Shown one piece after another: positions 17,571 through 25,180 of a DNA stretch of 35,417 nucleotides. Each line of letters opens with the position of its first letter. Positions within the stretch are counted from its first letter, which is position 1. Below the pieces are notes generated by a model. That model ran no database searches, was not told where the DNA came from, and saw nothing but the letters and a program-made list of their open reading frames with translations. This DNA comes from Clostridia bacterium. Lineage in GTDB: Bacteria > Bacillota > Clostridia > Christensenellales > Borkfalkiaceae. The position numbers and the translations under genes are program-made. The stretch is from NCBI GenBank assembly GCA_017467265.1, contig JAFTSO010000036.1:1-35417 (forward strand). Direction: 5' to 3'.

Positions 17571-17602
17571 TAAAAAGACCGCAAGAAAATTGCGGTCTTT
17601 TC
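17571..17602. terminator. Terminator after serS
   Basis: The stem AAAAGACCGCAA pairs with its complement around GAAAA, ending in TTTT. The 90-bp stretch between serS and this hairpin holds no convincing gene. Confidence 0.85.
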
Positions 17603-17633
17603 CAAGAGAGAGCAAGGAACGTTTTGAGGCGGT

Positions 17634-18590
17634 ATGAAATATTTATTTTTTGATATCGAGTGTTCGGTGGTGTCGAAATTCGTGGCGAAAATCTGCGCGT
17701 TTGGGTACTGCCTGACCGATGAAAAATTTAATATTCTCGAAAAGGAAGATATTCTGATCAATCCGCAGGGGGGCTTTCACCTGACCGACCGCAAGGGTAC
17801 GCAGGGGCTTGTTTTGCCGTATGAATATTCTAGCTTTAAGAGTTATCCAACGTTCTTGGAAAAGGCGGATAAAATTTACGCTTTGTTAGAAGATAAGGAC
17901 ACTTTGGTGGCAGGACATGCCACGATGAACGACGTGAAATATCTCAATTTTGAGAGCAAGCGTTTTCAGTTGCGTTCGTTCGCGTTCGAGTTTGCGGACA
18001 CGCAATTCGTGTATATGAACCGCGTTGGGGAGTTTTCGCGGCAGTTTGGTTTGGGCTCGATCGCGCAGGAGCTGGGCGTGGAATTTACGGCGCACCGCGC
18101 GGTGGATGACGCGTACGCGACGATGAAGGTCGCCGAGGCGATGTGCAAGGCGGAGAATTGTTCGTTTCCCGAACTGATTGAAAAATACCAAATACGGCTG
18201 GGGCGTATTGAGAATTACGAGATCGAACAGACGACTTCGACGGCACAGATCGCCTATAAAGCGGAGCAGGAAAGAAAGCGCGAAGAACGGGAAAAACGCA
18301 AGGCACAGTTTCATATTTTTGCCGACAGGGAAAAGCGGAAACGCGCTAAGGACGGCAAGCTGAAAAACAAGAGCGTTTGTTTTTCGCACCCGTTGGAGAT
18401 GGATTTGCCCGTGGCAAAGAGGCTGTTGTCCGCGGCGTTCGCGCAGGCGGCGCTGTTCACTTCGCGCGCGGAAGAGTGCGACGTGTACGTTTGCTATGAA
18501 GGTGAAAACGGCGCGAGATGGAAATCGGCGCAGGCAAGGGCGCGGATTTTTACGCCCGAAGAGTTTGAGGAATATCTGCAAAAGGAATAA
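17634..18590 (+). CDS. DnaQ-like 3'-5' exonuclease with C-terminal BRCT-like region
   Basis: The 318-residue protein has a DEDDh exonuclease domain: Asp7 and Glu9 in FFDIE, Asp100 in HATMNDVKYL, and His154 with Asp159 in HRAVDDAY. These residues coordinate two metal ions in the proofreading family. A highly charged helical linker (about 205-240) follows. The last 75 residues (KNKSVCFSHPLEMD to PEEFEEYL) have the size and pattern of a BRCT domain. It is not the replicative epsilon subunit or PolC; a repair or RNA-degrading role is possible. GAGGCGG precedes the ATG. It lies 20 bp before the methyltransferase gene, probably in the same operon. Confidence 0.8.
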   Translation: MKYLFFDIECSVVSKFVAKICAFGYCLTDEKFNILEKEDILINPQGGFHLTDRKGTQGLVLPYEYSSFKSYPTFLEKADKIYALLEDKDTLVAGHATMNDVKYLNFESKRFQLRSFAFEFADTQFVYMNRVGEFSRQFGLGSIAQELGVEFTAHRAVDDAYATMKVAEAMCKAENCSFPELIEKYQIRLGRIENYEIEQTTSTAQIAYKAEQERKREEREKRKAQFHIFADREKRKRAKDGKLKNKSVCFSHPLEMDLPVAKRLLSAAFAQAALFTSRAEECDVYVCYEGENGARWKSAQARARIFTPEEFEEYLQKE

Positions 18591-18610
18591 CGGCGCGTAG
18601 GGGGTACGGT

Positions 18611-19918
18611 ATGTACAATTTACCCGAAAAATTTGTGGAAAATATGAAAAAACAGCTTCCCGAGAACGAGTGGGAAGCCTTTTTCGCCTGTTATGAAAAA
18701 CCGCCCTTTAAGGGGGTGCGTTTGAACCCTTTACGGGGGGACGTGACCGCGATGAAGGCGGTTTTGCCCTTTCTCGGCGCGCCCGTTGCGTGGGAAGAAA
18801 ACGGGTATTATACGAGCGTGGATAAGGTGGGCGCAAGTCCGTACCATTTTGCTGGCGTGATATACAGCCAAGAGCCGTCGGCGATGTGTGCCGCGCCCCT
18901 TTTGGACGTGCGCGAAGGGGAACGGGTGCTCGATCTTTGTTCTGCACCCGGTGGCAAAGGCACGCAGCTCGCCTGTAAAATGAGTGGCAAGGGCGTGATC
19001 GTTTTGAACGAGCCGATTTTTGCCCGTGCAAAGATCCTTTCGCAAAACGTGGAGCGGCTGGGGATCAAAAATGCCGTGGTGACGAGCGAATATCCGCAGG
19101 CGCTTTCTAAAAAATTTAGCGGTTATTTCGATAAAATTATGGTGGACGCGCCCTGCTCGGGGGAAGGGATGTTCCGCAAAAACGCGGACGAGGCTTTGTC
19201 GGAGTGGAGCGAAGAGAACGTGGCGTTGTGCGCGGCGCGGCAGGCAGAAATTCTCGATCACGCAGCGGAAATGTTGGCTGTGGGTGGGTGTTTGGCGTAT
19301 TCGACGTGCACGTTTGCCCCTGCTGAGGACGAAGAACAGGTGCTCGCCTTTTTGTCGGCGCATCCTGAAATGCGCCTACTCCGTCAAGAAAAGCTCTATC
19401 CACATAAGATCGATGGCGAAGGGCATTTTGCCGCGCTGTTTGAAAAGACGGTACGAACGAGTGCGTGGGATTGCCGCTTGAAGAGCGCAAAGCAAAGCGT
19501 GACGTCGGGAGGCGAACGGGCGTACCGTGATTTTGAACGGGCGTTTTTTAAGGAAAAATTTGCCTACCGTCTGTTTGAAAAGGACGGCGTTTTGTATGAA
19601 CTGCCCGAGGACGTGTTCGAGTGGAAAGGGTTGCAGGTGCTGCGCGTGGGCGTGCGGCTGGGTGAAGTGAAGAACGGACGATTTGAGCCCGACCACGCGT
19701 TGGCGATGGCGGCGAGAGCGGCAGAGTGTAAAAACGTTCTCGACTTTACGGCGCAGGACGGGCGCGTAGATAAGTATCTCCGCGGTGAAACGGTGGAGAG
19801 CGATTTGCCGAACGGTTGGTGTTTGGTGTGCATAGACGGGTATCCGTTGGGGCTGGGAAAAGCCGTGAACGGAACGGTGAAAAATCACCTGCCGAAAGGG
19901 ATTAGAAAAGTAGGATAA
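18611..19918 (+). CDS. rRNA cytosine-C5 methyltransferase (RsmF/NOP2-Sun family)
   Basis: The 435-residue protein methylates carbon 5 of a cytosine in rRNA using SAM. The SAM motif LDLCSAPGGKGTQLA is near 116-130. Motif IV, VDAPCSGEGMFRK, is near 177-189, and motif VI, YSTCTFAPAEDEEQV, near 236-250. The cysteines in PC and TC are the release and attack residues of the family. The C-terminal 150 residues match the RsmF-type PUA-like extension (WKGLQVLRVGVRLGE, GWCLVCIDGYPLGLGKAV), which favours RsmF/YebU over RsmB. The exact target base is not known from sequence. It lies 20 bp after the exonuclease gene and ends at a terminator. Confidence 0.92.
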   Translation: MYNLPEKFVENMKKQLPENEWEAFFACYEKPPFKGVRLNPLRGDVTAMKAVLPFLGAPVAWEENGYYTSVDKVGASPYHFAGVIYSQEPSAMCAAPLLDVREGERVLDLCSAPGGKGTQLACKMSGKGVIVLNEPIFARAKILSQNVERLGIKNAVVTSEYPQALSKKFSGYFDKIMVDAPCSGEGMFRKNADEALSEWSEENVALCAARQAEILDHAAEMLAVGGCLAYSTCTFAPAEDEEQVLAFLSAHPEMRLLRQEKLYPHKIDGEGHFAALFEKTVRTSAWDCRLKSAKQSVTSGGERAYRDFERAFFKEKFAYRLFEKDGVLYELPEDVFEWKGLQVLRVGVRLGEVKNGRFEPDHALAMAARAAECKNVLDFTAQDGRVDKYLRGETVESDLPNGWCLVCIDGYPLGLGKAVNGTVKNHLPKGIRKVG

Positions 19919-19922
19919 AAAT

Positions 19923-19955
19923 TAAAAAGCGCCCTTGTAAAAAGGGTGCTTTTTA
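19923..19955 (+). terminator. Terminator of the methyltransferase gene
   Basis: The stem AAAAAGCGCCCTT pairs with AAGGGTGCTTTTT (one G-T pair) around a short A-rich loop, ending in a T-run at about 19950. Confidence 0.85.
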
Positions 19956-19963
19956 AGTGGTAA

Positions 19964-20004
19964 GAAACCCCCGTGGACGAGATATGTCCACGGGGGTTTT
20001 GCTT
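19964..20004 (-). terminator. Terminator of the large lipoprotein gene
   Basis: The stem AACCCCCGTGGAC pairs with its complement around GAGATAT, with A/T runs on both flanks, so it can act in both directions. It lies about 20 bp beyond the stop codon of the minus-strand gene. Confidence 0.85.
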
Positions 20005-20023
20005 ATTTTGTCAATCCAAAGGA

Positions 20024-23000
20024 TTAATCGTTGTAAGGGCTATCTTCGTCGATTTCTTCTTTGGGTTCTTCCGTTTCGACCTTTGCGATCTTCACGCGCT
20101 TGGATTTTTCTTTCTTGGGTTTACGTTTCTTCGAAAGGATATTCTTGCGCGCTTTCTTCCAGATCTTGCGGAAGATGATGCTCGCGATTGCCAGAACGAG
20201 GGCTACTGCGATGACAATCGAGCTTATCAACAGCAAGGGGTTCGTGCCCTGCGTAGTGGGTGCTGTTTCGTCGGGATTGTCCGTCGTCGTGTCGTCCTTA
20301 TCGCTTGCCGACGCGGTCACTACTTGATCCTGCGTTGCATAGTTGACAAGGAAGTTCTGGTTTTCGTTTTCTGCGCCTGCGTACAGATAGAAGGTAGCCT
20401 CTTCCTGCGCCGTCACGTCGTAGTTTTCTTCGTAAAGATTGCCGATTTCGTCCGTATCCAAATCTTCGTTATAGCGGAGGAATTTATCGGTATCGAAATA
20501 GGAGAACACGCTCTTGTACTGTTCGATCGTATCGTCGTCTTCGTACACGCCGAGCAAGTTGTTGTAATACGTTTCTGCGTTGCTAGCAGGGGACGGGTTG
20601 CCGTCGAGCATTACGTACGTGCCTGCGGCGTTGGGGTTGCCCGTTCTCTCGCCGCTCCAAATTTCAAGGCGATAATTCTTCGCCGTCGAACCGGTGTGGA
20701 TATAGAACGTGACCGTCACCCAGTCGTTCGTCGCCGCTACTTTTGCGTGCAGAGCTTTGCTTGCCGCTGCACCCGTACGGGTTGCAACGCCCGTCGCGGA
20801 GAAGTCGCTCACGGGAAGGGTGCAAGCCTTGTCTGCGTAGTACGCACCGTCTTTATGATAGAACGCGATCGCGCGTTTTTCGCCGCTCACTTTCACGTAT
20901 TCTTCTGCGCCCACGTAATCGTGTACGCCGCCGTTCTTCGCAACCAGCTTGTTGTTGTTCGCGTCGAGATCGGTGTATGCGTTCAAGTTTGCGAAATACT
21001 TGCCAGCCATCGTAGCCGCGTCGTAGCCGCTCCACTTCGTATTTGCGATATACAGACCGTTCGCCTGCAAGATAAATGCCTTTTCAGAGCTGCGTTCCGT
21101 AGGATCGCCCGTGTAAACGTCGCCTTTCTTGTCGTACCAGTAGGTCGTCTTTGCGCCGATCGAAAGGACGTTCGTGCGCGTGTCGTCGCTGGTGTCGATG
21201 AGATAGATATGTGCGGAAGGTGCTGCTGCGTTCGTATCCGTGCTGCCTACCTTAACGCGCATAGAAATTGCCGTGTAGGTGTTCGCCGCGATCGAAGTGC
21301 TGTTGCCGATAAAGCCATAGGAGTTGGTCGTATCCGTGCCGTCGTTCCAAATGAACAGGGGCTGCGTCGCATCACCGAACGCCGCGTTCCAAACCGCCGT
21401 CGCGTTCGTGGTATCTACCGCGGAGTTCTTCTGCTGAGCGATCGTCGTGATACCTGCCATCCAAGCGGGAGCGTTCGTCGTCGTGTAATAGCTTTCTTCG
21501 CCTTTCGCGCCCGTGAAATACGTTCTGTTCAAAAGACCTGCGTTCGTGTACGTGTTGATCGCCGTGTTCTCGTTGAACTTGTCGGTCACGTAGTCGCTGT
21601 CGCTGTAAACGCCTTTATAATTCTGCGCCAACGCGATACCCTTTTCAATGCTCGTATGCGTAGCCGATTTGTTGCCAGCCGTATCGAAACCGCTGTTCCC
21701 AGCCGCCGTCACGTCTTCTTCGCCCGTCACCGTCACGAGTTTTGCATACGTGCCGCTCGTCGCGCTCTCGTATTCTTCCGCGCTCATTTCCAAAGTCTGG
21801 AAGTTGGTGAACGCCGCAAAGCCCGTCTGGAAGGAATTGATCGACGAAGTTTCATCGATGGTGGTAGGACCGAAGTTGAACTGCAACTTGAACGACGCGT
21901 TCACATCGTCCGAATCGTTCTTCACGAAGAAGATATATTGCTGCCAACCCTCGTAGATGTCTTCTTTATAGCTGTCCGTGCCTTCCGTGCCGATGTTCAC
22001 AGGCGTGATATCCGTCGTGTCGATCGCGTCGAAGGACGTCTTGTTTCTGCCGTCAATAAGCGTGACGCCTGCACCCGTAAAGCCGTTCATATCCGATGTT
22101 CTTACGAAGAAGGATACCGCCATATATTCCACGTCGCTGTTGAAAGCGAAGGTGTAATCGGATTTCGCCGTGTACGCTACGCCGCGCGCGCTCATCATCA
22201 AAAGGACTTTGTGGTTTGCGCCAGGATATTCTACGTCGGTGAGATAGTTCGCATATACCGCATCGACAAACGATTTCTTGTCCGCGCCGTCCGCATCGCC
22301 GGAGTCGGGGGTGTAGTTGCCGATTGCCGCAATATTATCAAACACTTTGATCACGTCGGCGTTGCCGTTTCTGCCCCCTTGGAGCGTGGGCATCGTGTTG
22401 TTGCCCGTCATCGACGTGTAGCCGTCTTCGCTCTTCGTTGCGAAATGGCTGATGCTGTTCAAAACGCCGTCCGCGTTCGAGAATTCACCGTAGAAATCGA
22501 TGGGGAATACGTCAAAGCCCTGACCTGCTACGTAGCCGAGCGTTTCTGCGTTTGCATATGCATTGGCGTTATATTCCTTGGAAACGTCGATTGTCTTCAA
22601 CGCCTTGGGATCTTCGAATTTTGCAGCCTGCACTACGTTTGCCGTGGGGTGTGCGTTTACTTTGCCTGCAAATTCTTCCTGCGAGAAGATATTGCATTGA
22701 ATATCGTCGAAGAACGCATAGCCGTTGACAAGCTCCGTACGGGAGTTGGACGTGCCTTGACCAAGACCGAGCGTGAGCGTCAGCGTCGTCGATGCGTACG
22801 ACGAACCCTTCACGTAGAAGGTGTACTGTTTCCAGCCGTTCGTATCTTCCAGCCCCATATACTCGGTGTTGATATTCTTCACTTCGTAAGCGGGCATAGA
22901 CGCGCCGCCAACCGTCTGCGACAGGGTGATATACGCGCCCTTGTCCACGGCTTCCTGTGCCGTACCGTCCGAGCTGGACGACATCAGATCTTGCGTTTTT

Positions 23001-23788
23001 ACCCAAACGGAGATCTCTGCCGCTGCGCCTGCCTGTACCGTGACGGTGGAAGACGAAGTGTATTTCTGCGCCGAACCGATGGACTGAATAACCTTTTCGC
23101 CCTCGTCCGTTTCGGGGTTCTTGTTGTGAATCATCAGGACGTTGTGATCGCTAAACCCTTCCGCCGCTTTGTCCGCTGCGGAGTGGTGTGTGCCGGGATT
23201 TGCGGTGTCGGGAACGTCAACAAGCGCGAGCGAGCCGCCGTTAAAGCTCTCGTACTCGTCAAAATCTTCGGAAATTTTGCCGTCTTCGTTCGCGTCTTTC
23301 CAAACTTCGTAATATTTGAGCTTGTCACGCGTGGTGAAATTGTCCCACAGCGCGATCGCGTCTTCTTCGGAGAGTGCCTCGATGAGCTTGTCCGCAGCCG
23401 CGACGTCTGCCGCTTCGCCGTTATCCACGTAGTACGAGCCGGTCAAATTGTTCCAAGCGTCGTCGCTAGTATCCAAAATACCGCTGTCTGCCTTGGACGA
23501 AGGCGCGCTGTTCGTGCCGTCCGAGAACAGGGAGCGCGACCAGTTGGAAACGGTCATACCGATCACGTTCAAACCGTCGTTGGTGTCGAAAACTTCGAAA
23601 CCTGCGTTTTTGATAGGGCCTTTATCGGTGACCGTCGTTTCCGTTTTTTCTTCTTCGGAAGAGCTTTCCGACGAAGTGCCGCCGTTGCCGCCTTTGCAGG
23701 CTGCCAAGGACGCGACGGAGATCGCCATCATTGCCGATAAGAACAATGCAAGAAGTTTTTTCTTGCGGTTTTGGGTAGAATCTTTCAT
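20024..23788 (-). CDS. Very large lipoprotein with repeated beta-sandwich domains and C-terminal membrane anchor
   Basis: The 1254-residue protein starts with a signal peptide (KKKLLALFLSAMMAIS) and lipobox SLAAC, so Cys31 would be lipidated. A Gly/Ser/Glu-rich linker follows. The body contains at least four segments of carbohydrate-binding-like jelly-roll pattern: AEISVWVKTQDL with GWKQYTFYVKG (about 255-345), YMAVSFFVRTSDM with WQQYIFFVKND (about 550-640), YTAISMRVKVG, and WVTVTFYIHTG with YRLEIWSGERTG. Near residue 1184 a single hydrophobic helix begins, followed by a long Lys/Arg-rich tail and an acidic end. Double anchoring is unusual. It may bind surface glycans. An EF-like DANEDGKISEDFDEYE segment is near 165-180. 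Function is unknown. Confidence 0.85.
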   Translation of the reverse strand: MKDSTQNRKKKLLALFLSAMMAISVASLAACKGGNGGTSSESSSEEEKTETTVTDKGPIKNAGFEVFDTNDGLNVIGMTVSNWSRSLFSDGTNSAPSSKADSGILDTSDDAWNNLTGSYYVDNGEAADVAAADKLIEALSEEDAIALWDNFTTRDKLKYYEVWKDANEDGKISEDFDEYESFNGGSLALVDVPDTANPGTHHSAADKAAEGFSDHNVLMIHNKNPETDEGEKVIQSIGSAQKYTSSSTVTVQAGAAAEISVWVKTQDLMSSSSDGTAQEAVDKGAYITLSQTVGGASMPAYEVKNINTEYMGLEDTNGWKQYTFYVKGSSYASTTLTLTLGLGQGTSNSRTELVNGYAFFDDIQCNIFSQEEFAGKVNAHPTANVVQAAKFEDPKALKTIDVSKEYNANAYANAETLGYVAGQGFDVFPIDFYGEFSNADGVLNSISHFATKSEDGYTSMTGNNTMPTLQGGRNGNADVIKVFDNIAAIGNYTPDSGDADGADKKSFVDAVYANYLTDVEYPGANHKVLLMMSARGVAYTAKSDYTFAFNSDVEYMAVSFFVRTSDMNGFTGAGVTLIDGRNKTSFDAIDTTDITPVNIGTEGTDSYKEDIYEGWQQYIFFVKNDSDDVNASFKLQFNFGPTTIDETSSINSFQTGFAAFTNFQTLEMSAEEYESATSGTYAKLVTVTGEEDVTAAGNSGFDTAGNKSATHTSIEKGIALAQNYKGVYSDSDYVTDKFNENTAINTYTNAGLLNRTYFTGAKGEESYYTTTNAPAWMAGITTIAQQKNSAVDTTNATAVWNAAFGDATQPLFIWNDGTDTTNSYGFIGNSTSIAANTYTAISMRVKVGSTDTNAAAPSAHIYLIDTSDDTRTNVLSIGAKTTYWYDKKGDVYTGDPTERSSEKAFILQANGLYIANTKWSGYDAATMAGKYFANLNAYTDLDANNNKLVAKNGGVHDYVGAEEYVKVSGEKRAIAFYHKDGAYYADKACTLPVSDFSATGVATRTGAAASKALHAKVAATNDWVTVTFYIHTGSTAKNYRLEIWSGERTGNPNAAGTYVMLDGNPSPASNAETYYNNLLGVYEDDDTIEQYKSVFSYFDTDKFLRYNEDLDTDEIGNLYEENYDVTAQEEATFYLYAGAENENQNFLVNYATQDQVVTASASDKDDTTTDNPDETAPTTQGTNPLLLISSIVIAVALVLAIASIIFRKIWKKARKNILSKKRKPKKEKSKRVKIAKVETEEPKEEIDEDSPYND

Positions 23789-23862
23789 ATAACCACCTTT
23801 TGGTTTTGATTTTCTTCTTCACTTTGCGCTCATACGCGTATGCGCGCATAATGCACTATATT

Positions 23863-23891
23863 ATTTTAATACAAAAATCCGTCCTTGGCAA
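23863..23891 (-). promoter_or_regulatory. Promoter of the large lipoprotein gene
   Basis: On the minus strand TTGCCA (23891-23886) and TAAAAT (23868-23863) are spaced 17 bp. The 65-nt leader contains ATACGCGTAT and TATGCGCGCATA, two self-complementary stretches that may fold. Confidence 0.7.
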
Positions 23892-23977
23892 GCGTTTACG
23901 GCTGGAAAAGAAAGAAAAAGTTTGATAATTTGAAAAAAATTTGCCGATACTGACGTGAAAGGGAGTAGAAACGGGGT

Positions 23978-24346
23978 ATGGAAGGAAAAAAAACGGCGAA
24001 TTTGCGGCGGATTGTCTGCGGTGGCGTAGTGGGTGCGGCGAACAGTATTTTGGGGGGCGGCGGCGGTATGATTGCCGTGCCGATGCTCGCTAAAACGGGG
24101 TTGGACGAAAAGAGGGCGCACGCGACGGCGATTTTGGTGATCCTGCCCGTGTCCCTTTTTTCCTTTCTGCTGTACGCGGTAAAGGGCACGTACGATCTGT
24201 CCGTGCTAATCCCCACGTCGATCGGCGTGACGGCAGGCGGATTGTTAGGGGCAAAATTACTCGGCAAATTGCCGACGAAAGCGGTGGAGCTAACCTTTGC
24301 GTTTTTGCAGCTGATCGCAGGGGTATTTTTGTTCTTTTTTCGCTAA
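23978..24346 (+). CDS. Half-length TauE/SafE (TSUP) membrane protein, first of a pair
   Basis: The 122-residue protein has four hydrophobic helices and the glycine-rich TSUP signature VVGAANSILGGGGGMIAVP near 17-35. Full TauE/SafE proteins are about 250 residues made of two such repeats; this is one repeat. A second half-length TSUP gene lies 430 bp downstream, so the two probably form a heterodimeric transporter of sulfite, sulfonate or another organic anion. The ATG is preceded by ACGGGGT, a weak ribosome site. No clear promoter is seen; a weak -10-like TGATAAT lies at about 23922-23928. Confidence 0.8.
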   Translation: MEGKKTANLRRIVCGGVVGAANSILGGGGGMIAVPMLAKTGLDEKRAHATAILVILPVSLFSFLLYAVKGTYDLSVLIPTSIGVTAGGLLGAKLLGKLPTKAVELTFAFLQLIAGVFLFFFR

Positions 24347-24348
24347 AC

Positions 24349-24365
24349 GGTGGGGGACGTGTCGC
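24349..24365 (+). repeat. 17-bp sequence shared with 13242-13258
   Basis: GGTGGGGGACGTGTCGC occurs here, just after the stop codon of the first TSUP gene, and again in the possible small RNA near 13242. It encodes nothing obvious. A chance repeat of this length in a window this size is unlikely but not excluded. Confidence 0.6.
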
Positions 24366-24384
24366 GATGAAAGGGGAAAAGGGA

Positions 24385-24494
24385 GTAATTTGAAAGGCGT
24401 TGCCTTTCGTGATTTGAACGCTATGCGTTCGTGAATTGAAAACCTGCGGTTTTCGTGATTTGACGGCTACGCCGTCGTTGCGGTGAGCCACCGC
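24385..24494 (+). repeat. Left mini-hairpin array (5 hairpins, spacer GTGAATT/GTGATTT)
   Basis: Five perfect mini-palindromes with 3-nt loops occur in a row: 24392-24408, 24416-24430, 24438-24454, 24462-24476 and 24480-24494. Their stems all differ (arms AAAGGC, AACGC, AAAACC, ACGGC, GCGGTG); the first four are closed by an outer G-C pair. The first four are separated by a strict 7-nt spacer, GTGATTT or GTGAATT; the last spacer is shortened to GTT. A related TAATTT precedes the first. No ORF covers the array. Confidence 0.9.
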
Positions 24495-24602
24495 TGGCAT
24501 ATCTTACTATCTTTTCCACGTGTATGTATGCGCCCCACATTGGTTTGAACACGTAATCGACCGTGTTTTGTGGCAATGACCTACTTATAATATTCCCATA
24601 AC
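24495..24602. other. Central segment between the two hairpin arrays
   Basis: About 108 bp separate the arrays. They contain one larger inverted repeat: AACACG and CGTGTT around an 8-nt loop (about 24549-24568), inside weaker outer arms GCCCCAC and GTGGC. An AT-rich TTATAATATT follows near 24586. No ORF or known motif is visible. Confidence 0.5.
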
Positions 24603-24765
24603 GCAAAGCACAGCTTTGCAATTCACACGCCGAAAGGCGCAATTCACGCCCCTTTGGGGTAATTCACGTTTTGCAAAAACAATTCACGCAACTACGTTGC
24701 AATTCACGCCCCTTTGGGGCAATTCACGTTTTTCGGAAACAATTCACGCAACCACGTTGCAATTC
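24603..24765 (+). repeat. Right mini-hairpin array (8 hairpins, spacer AATTCAC, 20-bp period)
   Basis: Eight mini-palindromes start at 24603, 24628, 24648, 24668, 24688, 24708, 24728 and 24748. From 24628 on the period is exactly 20 bp: a 13-nt hairpin (5-bp stem, 3-nt loop in most, outer G-C pair) plus spacer AATTCAC. Arms include CGCC, CCCC (twice), TTTT, and CAAC (twice, with loops TAC and CAC). One hairpin has a GAAA tetraloop and one contains a G-T pair. The spacer is the reverse complement of the left array spacer, so the two arrays face each other. Confidence 0.92.
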
Positions 24766-24776
24766 CCCCCCTACAT

Positions 24777-25148
24777 ATGCGCTTTTATCTCTATTTATTA
24801 TTAGGTTTTTTAGGGGGAATACCTGCCGGGATGGGTATGGGCGGCGGGACGGTGACGATCCCCTTGCTCGTGCTCGTCGGAGGCGTGGGGCAAAAGATCG
24901 CCCAGAGCGCCAACCTGTTTTCCTTTCTGCCGATGAGTGTAGGTGCGTTAAAGACGCACGCGGACAACGGATTGCTCAAAACCGAAGGGGTGGGGTGGGT
25001 GATTTTGCCGGCACTGCTCTCTTCCGCGTTGGGGACGAGCCTTGCCGTCGCGCTCCCGTCCGCGCTCTTGAAACGTGCGTTCGGCGCGTTCCTGATCGGC
25101 TTATCCGCCGTTGGATTTTATCGTACTTTATCGAAAAAGACGGCTTGA
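24777..25148 (+). CDS. Half-length TauE/SafE (TSUP) membrane protein, second of a pair
   Basis: The 123-residue protein has four hydrophobic helices and the glycine-rich TSUP motif GGIPAGMGMGGGTVTIPLLV near 13-32. It is the partner of the half-length TSUP gene at 23978. I chose the ATG at 24777; the open frame extends upstream, but that part is translated hairpin-array DNA. There is no clear ribosome site, only a run of C and ACAT before the ATG, so translation may be weak or the mRNA structure may matter. The stop codon overlaps the -35 box of the downstream HAD gene. Confidence 0.78.
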   Translation: MRFYLYLLLGFLGGIPAGMGMGGGTVTIPLLVLVGGVGQKIAQSANLFSFLPMSVGALKTHADNGLLKTEGVGWVILPALLSSALGTSLAVALPSALLKRAFGAFLIGLSAVGFYRTLSKKTA

Positions 25149-25173
25149 CAAAGCCGCCCCGTTGTGTTATACT
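25145..25173 (+). promoter_or_regulatory. HAD phosphatase promoter, predicted leaderless
   Basis: Consensus TTGACA (25145-25150), 17-bp spacer and TATACT (25168-25173). The start codon at 25181 begins 8 nt after the -10 box, where transcription should start, so the mRNA would have no or almost no leader. The -35 overlaps the stop codon of the preceding gene. Confidence 0.85.
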
Positions 25174-25180
25174 ACTGTGT

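Noticed and set aside
19973-23740. A 1255-codon open frame on the plus strand opposite the large lipoprotein gene
   Set aside because: Its translation is rich in Arg, Val, Cys and Phe with no domain or ribosome site, as expected of the complement of a gene with strong codon bias. The minus frame has a lipobox, repeats, promoter and terminator.
24603-24765. CRISPR array
   Set aside because: The constant part is only 7 bp, the variable parts are self-complementary mini-hairpins, the period is 20 bp, and no cas genes are near.
24671-25180. N-terminal extension of the HAD phosphatase
   Set aside because: The frame is open upstream, but it translates the hairpin array and the other frame of the TSUP gene. 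The HAD motif FDLDGT lies right after ATG 25181, the normal position.
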